Below are positions 40,703 to 49,568 of a stretch of DNA of 64,000 nucleotides, piece after piece. The stretch is taken from NCBI RefSeq assembly GCF_001413955.1, contig NZ_LCTZ01000002.1, positions 3,272,501-3,336,500 of the forward strand. The letters are read 5' to 3'. The stretch is from Flagellimonas eckloniae. Lineage in GTDB: Bacteria > Bacteroidota > Bacteroidia > Flavobacteriales > Flavobacteriaceae. Under the pieces are notes generated by a model. That model saw only the letters and a list, made by a program, of their open reading frames with translations, did no database searches and was not told the DNA's origin. The translations under genes were made by a program, and so were the position numbers. The stretch's first letter is position 1, and the number at the start of each line of letters is the position of its first letter.

Positions 40703-42872
40703 GAAAACTATATTCACAACTTTTGCCCTTTGTGGGCTGGCACTTATTGGAAGTGCTCAAGAAAAACCAACAGATTCGCTGCAAGGCAAAAAAATTGTAT
40801 TGGACGAGGTGTTGGTTCAAGCTATTCGGGTAACAAAGGAGTTTCCCATTACCTTTTCCAATTTGGACAAGGACGAAATCGCTCCCAGAAACCTAGGTCA
40901 GGACATCCCGGTTTTAATGAACTTTTTACCTGGTGTGGTTACAACATCAGATGCTGGAGCGGGGATTGGTTACACGAGTATTCGTGTGCGTGGTAGTGAC
41001 GCAACAAGGGTTAACGTTACCATAAATGGTGTTCCCTACAACGATGCTGAATCACAAGGAACTTTTTGGGTAAATATGCCAGATTTTGCTTCATCTACCG
41101 AAAGTTTGCAATTACAACGCGGAGTTGGCACATCTACAAATGGTGCCAGTGCTTTTGGCGCCAGTTTAAATCTATTGACCGATGCTTTTTCAAATGAAGC
41201 CTATGCAAGAATTTCTTCATCCGTTGGAAGCTTCAACACCTTAAGGAATAACCTAAAATTTAGCACAGGCCTGCTTAATGACCATGTTGAAATCTCAGGA
41301 AGACTATCAAGAATTACCTCTGATGGATATATTGATAGGGCTTCATCAGAACTGGAATCGTATTTTCTTCAAGGAGCGTACAAGGATGAAAATACATTGA
41401 TAAAAGCATTATTGTTTGGTGGTCATGAGGTCACCTACCAATCTTGGTTTGGAATTGATGCAGAAACGTTAAGGACCAACAGAACTTTCAACCCTGCAGG
41501 AATCTATACTGATGAAAATGGAGCTACCCAATTTTATGATAGAGAAGAGGACAACTATAAACAAGATCATTTTCAGTTGCATTGGAATGAGAAAATCAGT
41601 TCAACATGGAGCTCCAATATAGCTTTACACTATACAAGAGGTCGTGGGTATTTTGAGCAGTTCCGAGAGGATGATGATTTTGAAACCTATGGATATGAAC
41701 CTTTTGCAATTGACGGAGAAGAGATAAACACCACAGATTTAATCCGAAGAAGATGGTTGGTCAATGATTTTTATGGAACCGTACTATCACTAAATCACCA
41801 GAAGGAAAATTTGGATTTAATTATTGGTGGTGGGTATAATGTATATAAAGGTGACCATTTTGGAGAAGTAATTTGGACTCAGTTTGCAAACTCTGGCGTT
41901 ATTGGCGACAGATATTACGATGATAATTCTACGAGAACGGATTTCAACGGCTATGTTAAGGCCAATTACAAATTAGATGGTAAATGGTCCATATTTGCAG
42001 ATATGCAATATAGGAGCGTGGGGTATGAAGCCAATGGTGAAGATACCGGTTTGGTGGACGACACCTTTAACTTTTTTAACCCTAAAGCAGGTGTTACTTT
42101 TAACATGAATCCTAATAATAACTTCTATTTTTCCTATGCCGTAGCAAATAGGGAACCCAACCGGAATGACTACGAAAACGGAAATCCCAAACCAGAAAGA
42201 TTGAATGATTTTGAGTTGGGATGGCGTTATGTTTCTCCAGATTTTCAGTTAAATACCAATCTATATTACATGCGCTACCAAGACCAATTGGTACTTACCG
42301 GAGAACTAAATGATGTGGGTGCACCACTCAGGGCCAACGTTGGAGATAGCTATCGTTTGGGCTTGGAGATTGATGCGACTATTACATTGGGAGATAAGTT
42401 CAGTTTACGGCCCAATATTGCATTGAGTGACAATAGAAATATTGATTTTGTATTTCAAAGAGATGGAACTCTTCAGGATTTAGGAAACACAAATATCGCA
42501 TATTCACCCAATGTAGTGGCTGGGAATATCCTTTCATTTCTGCCAAACGAAAACCTTCAATTATCCCTGTTATCAAAATTTGTGGGCAAACAATATATGG
42601 GGAATATAGACTCTGAAGCCTCAATTCTGGAGAGTTATTGGCAGACAGACTTCAATGTTCAGTATGTTATTGAAACAAACTCGTTTGTTAAAAGTATTGT
42701 GCTTTCTGGTTTGGTAAACAATATTCTTGATGCGGACATTGTATCAAACGGATACTTTTTTACCTATGATGATGATTTTTCCAACCCCGGAACCATTACC
42801 ACTATTGAAGGTAACGGATTTTATCCACAGGCAGGGATAAACTTTTTAATAGGGGCAACCATTAATTTTTAA
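40701..42872 (+). CDS. TonB-dependent receptor under TPP riboswitch control (probable thiamine uptake)
   Basis: 723-residue outer membrane receptor. Signal peptide (MKTIFTTFALCGLALIGSAQ), a short periplasmic segment with TonB-box-like VLDEVLVQAI, plug domain about 45-165 (NLGQDIPVLMNFLPGVVTTS; GYTSIRVRGSDATRVNVTIN; GASAFGASLNLLTDAF) and a barrel ending in NFLIGATINF. No CarboxypepD_reg domain. The TPP riboswitch in its leader points to import of thiamine or a precursor across the outer membrane, which fits the thiamine-type salvage operon at 32.6-35.5 kb. Confidence 0.93.
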   Translation: MKTIFTTFALCGLALIGSAQEKPTDSLQGKKIVLDEVLVQAIRVTKEFPITFSNLDKDEIAPRNLGQDIPVLMNFLPGVVTTSDAGAGIGYTSIRVRGSDATRVNVTINGVPYNDAESQGTFWVNMPDFASSTESLQLQRGVGTSTNGASAFGASLNLLTDAFSNEAYARISSSVGSFNTLRNNLKFSTGLLNDHVEISGRLSRITSDGYIDRASSELESYFLQGAYKDENTLIKALLFGGHEVTYQSWFGIDAETLRTNRTFNPAGIYTDENGATQFYDREEDNYKQDHFQLHWNEKISSTWSSNIALHYTRGRGYFEQFREDDDFETYGYEPFAIDGEEINTTDLIRRRWLVNDFYGTVLSLNHQKENLDLIIGGGYNVYKGDHFGEVIWTQFANSGVIGDRYYDDNSTRTDFNGYVKANYKLDGKWSIFADMQYRSVGYEANGEDTGLVDDTFNFFNPKAGVTFNMNPNNNFYFSYAVANREPNRNDYENGNPKPERLNDFELGWRYVSPDFQLNTNLYYMRYQDQLVLTGELNDVGAPLRANVGDSYRLGLEIDATITLGDKFSLRPNIALSDNRNIDFVFQRDGTLQDLGNTNIAYSPNVVAGNILSFLPNENLQLSLLSKFVGKQYMGNIDSEASILESYWQTDFNVQYVIETNSFVKSIVLSGLVNNILDADIVSNGYFFTYDDDFSNPGTITTIEGNGFYPQAGINFLIGATINF

Positions 42873-42890
42873 TTTGGCCTATTTCTATTT

Positions 42891-42941
42891 TATGGGATTC
42901 TGTACTTTTAGTCTATGAATACAGAATCCCATATTTTTTTC
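42891..42941 (+). terminator. Strong terminator of the receptor gene, overlapping the next start codon
   Basis: TATGGGATTCTGTA (42891-42904) and TACAGAATCCCATA (42920-42933) are a perfect 14-base inverted repeat with a 15-base loop, followed by eight Ts. It is a classic intrinsic terminator for the receptor gene, but its loop contains the ATG (42915-42917) of the oxidoreductase gene. Confidence 0.8.
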
Positions 42942-43916
42942 AATAAATCAACCATACGCTGGGGCGTAATTGGCTGTGGAGATGTTACAGAAAAGAAAAG
43001 TGTGCCAGCGTATCAAATGACCGAAGGATTTGAAGTGACCATGGTTATGCGTCGTAACTCCGAAAAAGCAAAAGACTATGCCAAACGGCATAATGTGCCT
43101 TTTTGGACATCAGATGCCGGTGAGGTTATTGAAAACCCAGATATTGATGCTGTCTATATAGCCACACCTCCAGACACGCATAAATTTTATGCCCTTCATG
43201 TTGCGGCCGCGGGGAAACCATGTTGTATTGAAAAACCTATGGCACCAAATTATCAGGATAGTTTGGCAATTTATGAAGCCTTTAAAACAAGGAATCTGCC
43301 ACTTTTTATAGCCTACTATCGCAGGTCCCTTCCAAGATTTCAAAAAATAAAGGAATGGTTAGATGATAATTTGATTGGTGAGGTAAGGCATATTCAATGG
43401 GAGAAGACCAAACCTCCTAGTGCGATGGATTTAAATGGAGACTATAATTGGAGAACAGATAAAACTATAGCGCCTGGAGGCTATTTTGATGACTTGGCAA
43501 GTCATGGACTGGATTTGTTCACCTTTTTACTTGGAAATATTAAAGAAGTCAACGGTATAGCCCTGAATCAACAAGGATTGTACACTGCATATGATGCCAT
43601 TACAGGAAGTTGGCTGCATGAAGGAGGAATTACCGGAAAAGGCAACTGGAATTTTGGAACATATCATCGTGTTGACAAAGTCGAAATTTTTGGTTCCGAT
43701 GGAAAAATAAGTTTTGCTATTTTGGATGATGCACCAATTGAACTGGAAAATTCCTCGGGACACCAAGTATTGGATGTTCCACATCCAGAACATATTCAAG
43801 AGCAACACGTACAAAATATTAAAAATCACCTTCTGGGAAAAGCAGTACATCCATCCACGGGAGACTCTGGCCTTCATACCAGTTGGGTCATGGATAAAAT
43901 ACTGAATACTATTTAA
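42915..43916 (+). CDS. Gfo/Idh/MocA family oxidoreductase
   Basis: 333 residues. Rossmann N-terminus TIRWGVIGCGDVTEKKSVPA, EKPMAPN at about 98-104 (the family's Lys) and a GGYFDDLASHGLDLF segment (about 183-197) in the C-terminal domain. NAD(P)-dependent dehydrogenase of a sugar or related polyol, substrate unknown. ATG 42915 is the only in-frame ATG before the Rossmann core; the first codons overlap the upstream terminator stem. A TACTTTTA element at 42903-42910 could be a -7 box giving a leaderless mRNA. Confidence 0.9.
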   Translation: MNTESHIFFNKSTIRWGVIGCGDVTEKKSVPAYQMTEGFEVTMVMRRNSEKAKDYAKRHNVPFWTSDAGEVIENPDIDAVYIATPPDTHKFYALHVAAAGKPCCIEKPMAPNYQDSLAIYEAFKTRNLPLFIAYYRRSLPRFQKIKEWLDDNLIGEVRHIQWEKTKPPSAMDLNGDYNWRTDKTIAPGGYFDDLASHGLDLFTFLLGNIKEVNGIALNQQGLYTAYDAITGSWLHEGGITGKGNWNFGTYHRVDKVEIFGSDGKISFAILDDAPIELENSSGHQVLDVPHPEHIQEQHVQNIKNHLLGKAVHPSTGDSGLHTSWVMDKILNTI

Positions 43917-43922
43917 TTACTC

Positions 43923-44360
43923 CTAATTCGAAATAGTTATGATGTTTCCACTTTGTGAGGCATTGTAAAAAAGAAGGTCGTAATATCGATTCCCGTCATC
44001 CGGTCTGTTCAATTGTTGGCCGGTAAAAAGATTATAGGTGTAATCTTCACAGGAACATATTACATTTTGCCCATCTAGGGTCATTGTGGAACAATTGTTT
44101 GGGGCATGGTTAGGACAACTTGCTTCAAAAGCAAAAAAAGAATCCAACCCAGATTTAATTACAAAAACGCCTCTGGTTCCCACACCATTGTTTCCTACAT
44201 ATATCGGGTTGCCTATATTGTTCAGGCTATTGTAAAGTGGCAGATTCAAATCCAATTCAAACCTAAAATTCACTTCTTGTAAATATGGATTTCTATTGGT
44301 GCCATCAGAATCACAAGAGAATAAAAAAATAAAAAAAATAAAGCCCCAGGAGTACCTCAT
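43923..44360 (-). CDS. Rieske-like lipoprotein with altered ligands
   Basis: 145 residues. Lipobox FLFSC (Cys16). Segment SCPNHAPNNCSTM (82-93) and CSCEDYTYNLFTGQ (102-115) align with the two binding loops of Rieske [2Fe-2S] proteins (CxH and CPCHGS..DL.TG), but the first is CxxH and the second has Glu105 where His belongs. It therefore keeps the fold and Cys pairs while losing the classic two-Cys two-His set. Envelope-anchored; whether it holds a cluster is open. Convergent with the oxidoreductase gene. Confidence 0.72.
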   Translation of the reverse strand: MRYSWGFIFFIFLFSCDSDGTNRNPYLQEVNFRFELDLNLPLYNSLNNIGNPIYVGNNGVGTRGVFVIKSGLDSFFAFEASCPNHAPNNCSTMTLDGQNVICSCEDYTYNLFTGQQLNRPDDGNRYYDLLFYNASQSGNIITISN

Positions 44361-44382
44361 AGTTTGGATTTCAAAACATTAG

Positions 44383-44416
44383 TTGGACAAATTTGGGCAA
44401 AAAATACCTATATTTG
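44383..44416 (+). promoter_or_regulatory. Putative promoter of greA (TTG-N23-TATATTTG)
   Basis: TTG at 44383-44385 and TATATTTG at 44409-44416; spacer 23 bases, at the upper end of the Bacteroidetes range. The leader to the greA ATG would be about 125 bases. It lies within the intergenic space after the divergent Rieske-like gene. Confidence 0.5.
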
Positions 44417-44546
44417 CGTTAAATCCTCGCTAAAAACCTATGCAAATCATAGAAGCAGTTGGGGATTTTTGTATTTGTAGAAATAAAGTGCATTGGGAAA
44501 ATTTTTTGGTTTTCTTCAATGTTCTTTTGTATTAAATTATGACGAT

Positions 44547-45023
44547 ATGAGTAAAGTATCTTATTATACGGCTGAGGGACTAAAAAAATTAAGGGAAGAA
44601 CTGAACTACTTAAAAGACGTGGAAAGGCCCAAAGCCTCTCAGGCAATAGGTGAAGCTAGGGATAAGGGAGATCTATCCGAAAATGCTGAATATGATGCGG
44701 CCAAGGAAGCACAAGGTCTTTTGGAGATGAAGATTTCAAAAATGGAGGAAACTTTGGCCAATGCAAGATTAATAGATGAATCGCAATTAGATACATCAAA
44801 AGTGTTGGTTTTATCTACCGTAAAGTTGAAAAATCAAACCAATGGAATGGAAATGAAATACACCTTGGTTGCCGAAAGCGAGGCTGACATTAAGACAGGG
44901 AAAATATCGGTTACATCTCCCATTGGAAAGGGATTGCTGGGCAAATCGGTTGGTGATGTTGCTGAGATTACCGTACCCAATGGAACGTTAAAGTTTGATA
45001 TTTTGGAGATTACACGGGATTGA
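44547..45023 (+). CDS. greA: Transcription elongation factor GreA
   Basis: 158 residues from MSKVSYYTAEGLKKL. The N-terminal coiled coil has the tip acidic residues in ARDKGDLSENAEYDAAKEAQ, and the C-terminal FKBP-like domain contains SPIGKGLLGKSVGDVAEITVPNG. It restarts backtracked RNA polymerase. A longer frame to 44493 exists but the conserved start is at 44547. It ends at a strong terminator. Confidence 0.95.
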   Translation: MSKVSYYTAEGLKKLREELNYLKDVERPKASQAIGEARDKGDLSENAEYDAAKEAQGLLEMKISKMEETLANARLIDESQLDTSKVLVLSTVKLKNQTNGMEMKYTLVAESEADIKTGKISVTSPIGKGLLGKSVGDVAEITVPNGTLKFDILEITRD

Positions 45024-45046
45024 AAGATCTTATAATCCTTATATTT

Positions 45047-45072
45047 AATCCCGTTCCTAACGGGATTTTTTT
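45047..45072 (+). terminator. Intrinsic terminator after greA
   Basis: AATCCCGTT (45047-45055) pairs with AACGGGATT (45059-45067), CCT loop, T run. Confidence 0.9.
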
Positions 45073-45096
45073 GTTCAGAACCAAACCAAACCAAGC

Positions 45097-45489
45097 ATGC
45101 CCAGTATTTTCACCAAAATCATTAGTGGAGAAATCCCTTGTTATAAGATAGCGGAGGACCCAGATAATTTTGCCTTTCTAGATATTAATCCAAACTCAAA
45201 AGGACATACGCTCTGTGTGCCTAAAAAAGAGGTAGATAGGTTGTTAGATCTTGATGAAGACTCATACACTAAGCTTATGCAGTTTTCCAGAAAGGTAGGA
45301 AAGGCCATTGAAGCAGCTATCCCATGTGAACGTGTTGGGATGTCGGTTATTGGCTTAGAGGTTCCCCATGTTCATGTGCATTTGATTCCATTGCATAGTA
45401 TGAAAAATGCTACCTTTCAATATAAAGAAAGCTTCAGCACAGAAGAATTTGAGGAGATAGCAGGACAGATACAGGACAAGCTTAAATAA
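45097..45489 (+). CDS. HIT family (HINT-type) nucleotide-binding hydrolase
   Basis: 130 residues. N-terminal IFTKIISGEIPCYKIAEDPD with AFLDINPNSKGHTL and the catalytic triad HVHVHLIP (about 90-97) define a HIT protein of the HinT branch, a purine nucleoside phosphoramidase. Separate from greA by the terminator. Its 3' end overlaps the convergent zinc-ribbon gene by eight bases. Confidence 0.93.
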   Translation: MPSIFTKIISGEIPCYKIAEDPDNFAFLDINPNSKGHTLCVPKKEVDRLLDLDEDSYTKLMQFSRKVGKAIEAAIPCERVGMSVIGLEVPHVHVHLIPLHSMKNATFQYKESFSTEEFEEIAGQIQDKLK

Positions 45490-45832
45490 ACCCTTCCATT
45501 TTAAGGTAAATACCAGCCCCAATCAATCCCAAAACCAAAATAAGGATTATAAAAAAGAGAGTGGTAAACCTAACAGAAGCTTTGTCTGGGGTGACCAACT
45601 TATTGTAGTAATCAAAGACTCTTTCAATATCGTCCGTCCAATTTACGGGATATATTAATGAATAGCATTTCTTGCATTTTATTTCATGGGTAACCAAATC
45701 GGTCGTCCTATGATAAAATGGATTGTAGGTGTGCTTTTGATAAAAGGTGAGCTTTAGCTCCTGGTTAAAACATTCGGGGCAATTGTTGGTAATCTCAGCT
45801 TCCTTTATCGCAATTTGTTTCTCTTTTGCCAT
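45482..45832 (-). CDS. Zinc-ribbon single-pass membrane protein, hypothetical
   Basis: 116 residues. Two Cys pairs, NCPECF (about 17-22) and CKKC (about 53-56), should form a zinc ribbon; a hydrophobic helix at about 92-110 anchors the C-terminus. It lies six bases downstream of a histidine kinase gene on the same strand and is likely cotranscribed. No family recognised. Confidence 0.7.
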   Translation of the reverse strand: MAKEKQIAIKEAEITNNCPECFNQELKLTFYQKHTYNPFYHRTTDLVTHEIKCKKCYSLIYPVNWTDDIERVFDYYNKLVTPDKASVRFTTLFFIILILVLGLIGAGIYLKMEGFI

Positions 45833-45838
45833 AGCTCA

Positions 45839-46987
45839 TTAAACATTTGCTTTGAGGGAAATTTGCATGATTGTTCCTTCTTTACTAGACGAAAGTACTT
45901 TAATTTTTCCTTTATGGTATTCTTCAACTATTCTTTTTACCAATGACAATCCCAATCCCCACCCCCTTTTTTTGGATGTTACGCCAGGGTTAAAGATGTT
46001 TTGGAAGTTACTTTTTGGAATACCATGGCCTGTATCAGAAACCAAAATATGGACATTAGGGCCTTTTTTTTCAATCTCAATGGTGATGTTCCCTCTTCCT
46101 TTCATGGCATCTATCCCATTTTTCACCAAATTTTCAATACTCCAGTTGAACAGCGGAGGATTTAAAAGAACAGGTAGCTCATCAATGTCTGATGTAAACG
46201 AAAAATGTATAAGCTTGGAGCTTCTTCGTTTTAAATATTCATAGGCCTTTTCAGTTTCAGAAACTATGTCATGAACTTCCAAATCAGGGATAGATCCTAT
46301 TTTTGAAAAACGGTCGGTAATGGTCTCCAGTCGGGTAATATCCTTTGCTATTTCTTTGGTAATATCCTGATTGATTTTTTCAGACTTTAATAGCTCGTTC
46401 CAACCTAACAATGAAGTTAACGGAGTTCCTATTTGATGGGCCGTCTCCTTGGCCATTCCGGCCCACAGTTTATTTTGTTCAGAGGCCTTGTTGGTTTTAA
46501 AGAAAAAGAAAATGACCGCGCCAAAAAGAAAAATAATCAAGAGAAGGGCTAAAGGATAATATTTTAGCTTGTTCAAAACCTCTGAGTTTCCATAATAAAG
46601 GGTTTCCAATAATTCCCCTTCCTGGATAATATGTATAGGTTCATTTTCACTTTCAAATTGTCTTATTTTTCTCTGGAGATAAATACTATCAGCCGCTTTT
46701 TCCGCAGAAATATTATGGGTTTTTATAGAACCTTCCTCATTTACCAAAATCATGGGAGTTGAGGTGTTGTTCCCCATAACCTTGAGGGTTAAGTTCCCTA
46801 ATTCTTGATCTACGGAAGATTGAATAAGTTCTAGTTGGGCGGTTGCCCAGATTTCCATTTTCAAACGCTCCTCTTCCTTAAAGTTTTTAAAAAAGCTATT
46901 GGTATTCCAAAGAATAAGGCTCACTATAACGAATGCCGAAATCAACAGAATGATATTGGAAGCCTTCTTTTTGGGGTTGAAGTTCAT
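45839..46987 (-). CDS. Membrane sensor histidine kinase without adjacent regulator
   Basis: 382 residues from MNFNPKKK. Two membrane helices (about 9-27 and 144-163) flank a periplasmic domain. H-box KETAHQIGTPLTSLLGW with His184, then HATPase with NLVKNGIDAM, VSDTGHGIPKSN and RGWGLGLSLVKR. The HisKA type (AHQIGTPLTSL) is the common Bacteroidetes form. No response regulator gene adjoins, so the partner is elsewhere. ATG 46987 chosen over the extension to 46999. Confidence 0.9.
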   Translation of the reverse strand: MNFNPKKKASNIILLISAFVIVSLILWNTNSFFKNFKEEERLKMEIWATAQLELIQSSVDQELGNLTLKVMGNNTSTPMILVNEEGSIKTHNISAEKAADSIYLQRKIRQFESENEPIHIIQEGELLETLYYGNSEVLNKLKYYPLALLLIIFLFGAVIFFFFKTNKASEQNKLWAGMAKETAHQIGTPLTSLLGWNELLKSEKINQDITKEIAKDITRLETITDRFSKIGSIPDLEVHDIVSETEKAYEYLKRRSSKLIHFSFTSDIDELPVLLNPPLFNWSIENLVKNGIDAMKGRGNITIEIEKKGPNVHILVSDTGHGIPKSNFQNIFNPGVTSKKRGWGLGLSLVKRIVEEYHKGKIKVLSSSKEGTIMQISLKANV

Positions 46988-47081
46988 TTTTTGGTACAAT
47001 TGTGATTAAAGATAGCAGAAAATGTAAAAATATGTTGATACTTCGTTCTTGCACATGGTTTTTATTAGGGTTCATTTTGTG

Positions 47082-47089
47082 TATTTTTG
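47082..47089 (+). promoter_or_regulatory. Putative -7 box (TATTTTTG) of DUF3127 gene
   Basis: Exact TAnnTTTG match 23 bases before the ATG; no TTG at a proper distance upstream. Confidence 0.35.
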
Positions 47090-47112
47090 ATGCTTATTGA
47101 AAAGCAGTATAG

Positions 47113-47490
47113 ATGGAAGTCCAAGGAAAAGTTAAAATGATTGACGAAACCAAAACCTACGGTAATAATGGTTTCAGAAAAAGAGAGTTGGTAATTACTA
47201 CAGAGGAACAGTATCCTCAGCATATTTTGGTCGAATTTGTACAGGACAAGTGCGATTTACTAAACAATTATAGTGTTGGGCAGATGGTAAAGGTCAGCAT
47301 TAATTTAAGAGGCAGGGAATGGGTAAACCCCCAGGGAGAGACCAAATATTTTAATTCCATACAAGGTTGGCGTATTGAAAATCTGCAAGAAGAAACAAGT
47401 GGCGAAAACATGCCTCCAGTACCACCAATGGAAGCTTTTGAACCTGCTGATAACCTTAAAGAGGAAGACCACGACGATTTGCCATTCTAG
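47113..47490 (+). CDS. DUF3127 protein with SSB-like OB fold and acidic tip
   Basis: 125 residues. Residues 1-90 form a beta-rich OB-like domain (MEVQGKVKMIDETKTYGNNG, YPQHILVEFVQDKCDLLNNY, GREWVNPQGETKYFNSIQGW), as in DUF3127. A Pro/Met-rich linker leads to the C-terminus EEDHDDLPF, nearly the same as the SSB tip at 15.7 kb. It is likely an SSB paralogue-type protein in DNA metabolism; function is not known. The fatty acid transporter frame follows after six bases. Confidence 0.82.
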   Translation: MEVQGKVKMIDETKTYGNNGFRKRELVITTEEQYPQHILVEFVQDKCDLLNNYSVGQMVKVSINLRGREWVNPQGETKYFNSIQGWRIENLQEETSGENMPPVPPMEAFEPADNLKEEDHDDLPF

Positions 47491-47496
47491 TCCGCA

Positions 47497-48873
47497 TTGG
47501 GTCTTACCAAGGTAATAGAACATGTATTTAGAAGGTATTTACCTTCACCCTTTACCATTGCAGTACTTTTAACAGTACTGACTGTTGCACTTGCCTTAAT
47601 TTTTACGGATAACACTTCGGATAAAAATCATTTGGCCGCTGTTCTTTCCTATTGGGAAAATGGAATTTGGAACAATGGTCTTTTGGTGTTTGCGTACCAA
47701 ATGATGCTCATTTTAGTTCTGGGCCACGTATTGGTTTTGAGCAAACCCATGGAACGGATTATTCTGGGAATTACCAAACTTGTAAAAAATACCTCTAACG
47801 CAGCTGTATTGGTGGCATTGCCAACAATGTTGGTTTCTTTCTTTAATTGGGGACTTGGGCTCATATTCGGGGCTATTTTGGCAAGAAAAGTAGGCGAATA
47901 TGCCCAAGCGAACAATATCCCCATCAATTACCCATTAATAGGAGCATCTGGATATGTGGGCTTAATGGTCTGGCATGGGGGAATCAGCGGATCGGCACCA
48001 ATAAAGGTTTCGGAAGCAGGACATGTTAAAAGCTTATTGGAGGGGATTTCCAACGTGGAGTTGTTGGCGCAATTACCAGAAACCATTTCCACCTCGCTAA
48101 CGGTGTTTAGTTATTGGAATGTACTGTTATTTATTATTGTGGCTTTGTCAATTACCATTACAGTGTATTATTTGGGCAAAAAAGTTAGGCCAAAAACTAT
48201 TGCTTTGAAAGAATACGGATTTAAATCTGTTGACAGAGAAAATCTGCAAGGCGCAGAAAAATTGGATTACTCAAAAATTGTTGCCTCTTGCTTTGGAGCA
48301 TTAATATTAATTGCTTTTTTACTTCAGTATTTGCCTTCGCTCAAAGTCCTAAATATCACTCCAAATATGCTCAACTTTTTTATGTTGGGTTTGGCAATAA
48401 TCCTTCACGGAAGTTTTAAAAGTTTTTTGGTTGCCATAGAAGAGGCAATTGGGGACACAGCTGGTATCCTGATTCAGTTTCCATTATATTTTGGAATTAT
48501 GGGCATCATGGGAAGTAGTGGAATGATTAATGACATTTCCGATTTTTTTGTATCCATAAGTACCTCAGTTACCTTGCCTATTTTCACCTTTTTGAGCGCA
48601 GGACTTGTTAATATTTTCGTTCCAAGTGGCGGAGGTCAATGGGCCGTTCAAGGACCTCTTGTTTTGGAATCTGCCACACAGTTGGGTGTTCCTTTACCAA
48701 AGGCAATTATGGCTTTGGCCTATGGCGATCAAGTGACAAATATGCTACAACCTTTTTGGGCTTTGCCCCTTTTGGGAATAACTAAGTTAAAGGCCAAGGA
48801 AATTTTACCGTATACCTTAATTTTTATGTTGATAGGAAGTCTGGTTTATATAGGAGGACTCCTTATTTTATAA
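47497..48873 (+). CDS. Short-chain fatty acid transporter (AtoE family)
   Basis: 458-residue membrane protein of the AtoE/TIGR00366 type with about ten helices; recognisable segments are FRRYLPSPFTIAVLLT, FNWGLGLIFGAILARKV, SGGGQWAVQGPLV and DQVTNMLQPFWALPLLGI. It would take up butyrate or similar acids. Start is TTG at 47497. It lies six bases after the DUF3127 gene, and so may be cotranscribed, without functional link. Confidence 0.9.
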   Translation: MGLTKVIEHVFRRYLPSPFTIAVLLTVLTVALALIFTDNTSDKNHLAAVLSYWENGIWNNGLLVFAYQMMLILVLGHVLVLSKPMERIILGITKLVKNTSNAAVLVALPTMLVSFFNWGLGLIFGAILARKVGEYAQANNIPINYPLIGASGYVGLMVWHGGISGSAPIKVSEAGHVKSLLEGISNVELLAQLPETISTSLTVFSYWNVLLFIIVALSITITVYYLGKKVRPKTIALKEYGFKSVDRENLQGAEKLDYSKIVASCFGALILIAFLLQYLPSLKVLNITPNMLNFFMLGLAIILHGSFKSFLVAIEEAIGDTAGILIQFPLYFGIMGIMGSSGMINDISDFFVSISTSVTLPIFTFLSAGLVNIFVPSGGGQWAVQGPLVLESATQLGVPLPKAIMALAYGDQVTNMLQPFWALPLLGITKLKAKEILPYTLIFMLIGSLVYIGGLLIL

Positions 48874-48905
48874 CCTTTTTCCGTAATTTTAACAAAAATT
48901 GCATC

Positions 48906-49568
48906 TTGGAAAAAGACTCAAAAAAACTTCCCCTATTTTTTTTGGGAGATAGATTGGAATTTCCTCCAGTTGAAGCTGCTAATGAAGATGGTCTTCTAGC
49001 AGTAGGTGGTGATTTATCTCCAGAACGTCTCTTATTGGCATACAAAAGTGGCATCTTCCCTTGGTTTAATGAAGACAACTTAATTTTATGGTGGAGTCCA
49101 AATCCAAGAATGGTTTTATTCCCAAATAAAATCAAAATTTCAAAAAGTATGCGAAAAGTAATAAGAACCGAACAATTTAACTTGACGCAGAATACTTGTT
49201 TTGAAAAAGTGTTGGACAATTGCGCAAAAGTTCAGCGAAAAGGACAGGACGGAACATGGATTACACCAAAAATGAAATTGGCTTATTTGGACCTGTTTGA
49301 AAAAGGTTTTGCTAAATCTTTTGAAGTATGGGAAGGAAATAATTTAGTTGGCGGGCTTTATGGGATTGATTTAGGTCATGTTTTCTGTGGAGAAAGCATG
49401 TTTTCAACCGTTCCAAATGCTTCCAAGTTTGCATTCATAAAATTGACTCAGGAATTAGAGCAAGAGAAGTATAGACTAATAGACTGCCAAGTTCATACAA
49501 AACATTTGGAGAGTTTAGGCGCAGAGCAGATATCAAGAGAAGATTTCATGAATATTTTACAGGGATAA
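48906..49568 (+). CDS. aat: Leucyl/phenylalanyl-tRNA--protein transferase
   Basis: 220 residues. Family signatures are EDGLLAVGGDLSPERLLLAYKSGIFPWF, ILWWSPNPRMVL, DGTWITPKM and GGLYGIDLGHVFCGESMFS. It adds Leu or Phe to N-terminal Lys or Arg of proteins, marking them for ClpAP. Start is TTG at 48906, as no ATG fits. Its 3' end overlaps the convergent DUF2490 gene by 12 bases. Confidence 0.95.
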   Translation: MEKDSKKLPLFFLGDRLEFPPVEAANEDGLLAVGGDLSPERLLLAYKSGIFPWFNEDNLILWWSPNPRMVLFPNKIKISKSMRKVIRTEQFNLTQNTCFEKVLDNCAKVQRKGQDGTWITPKMKLAYLDLFEKGFAKSFEVWEGNNLVGGLYGIDLGHVFCGESMFSTVPNASKFAFIKLTQELEQEKYRLIDCQVHTKHLESLGAEQISREDFMNILQG

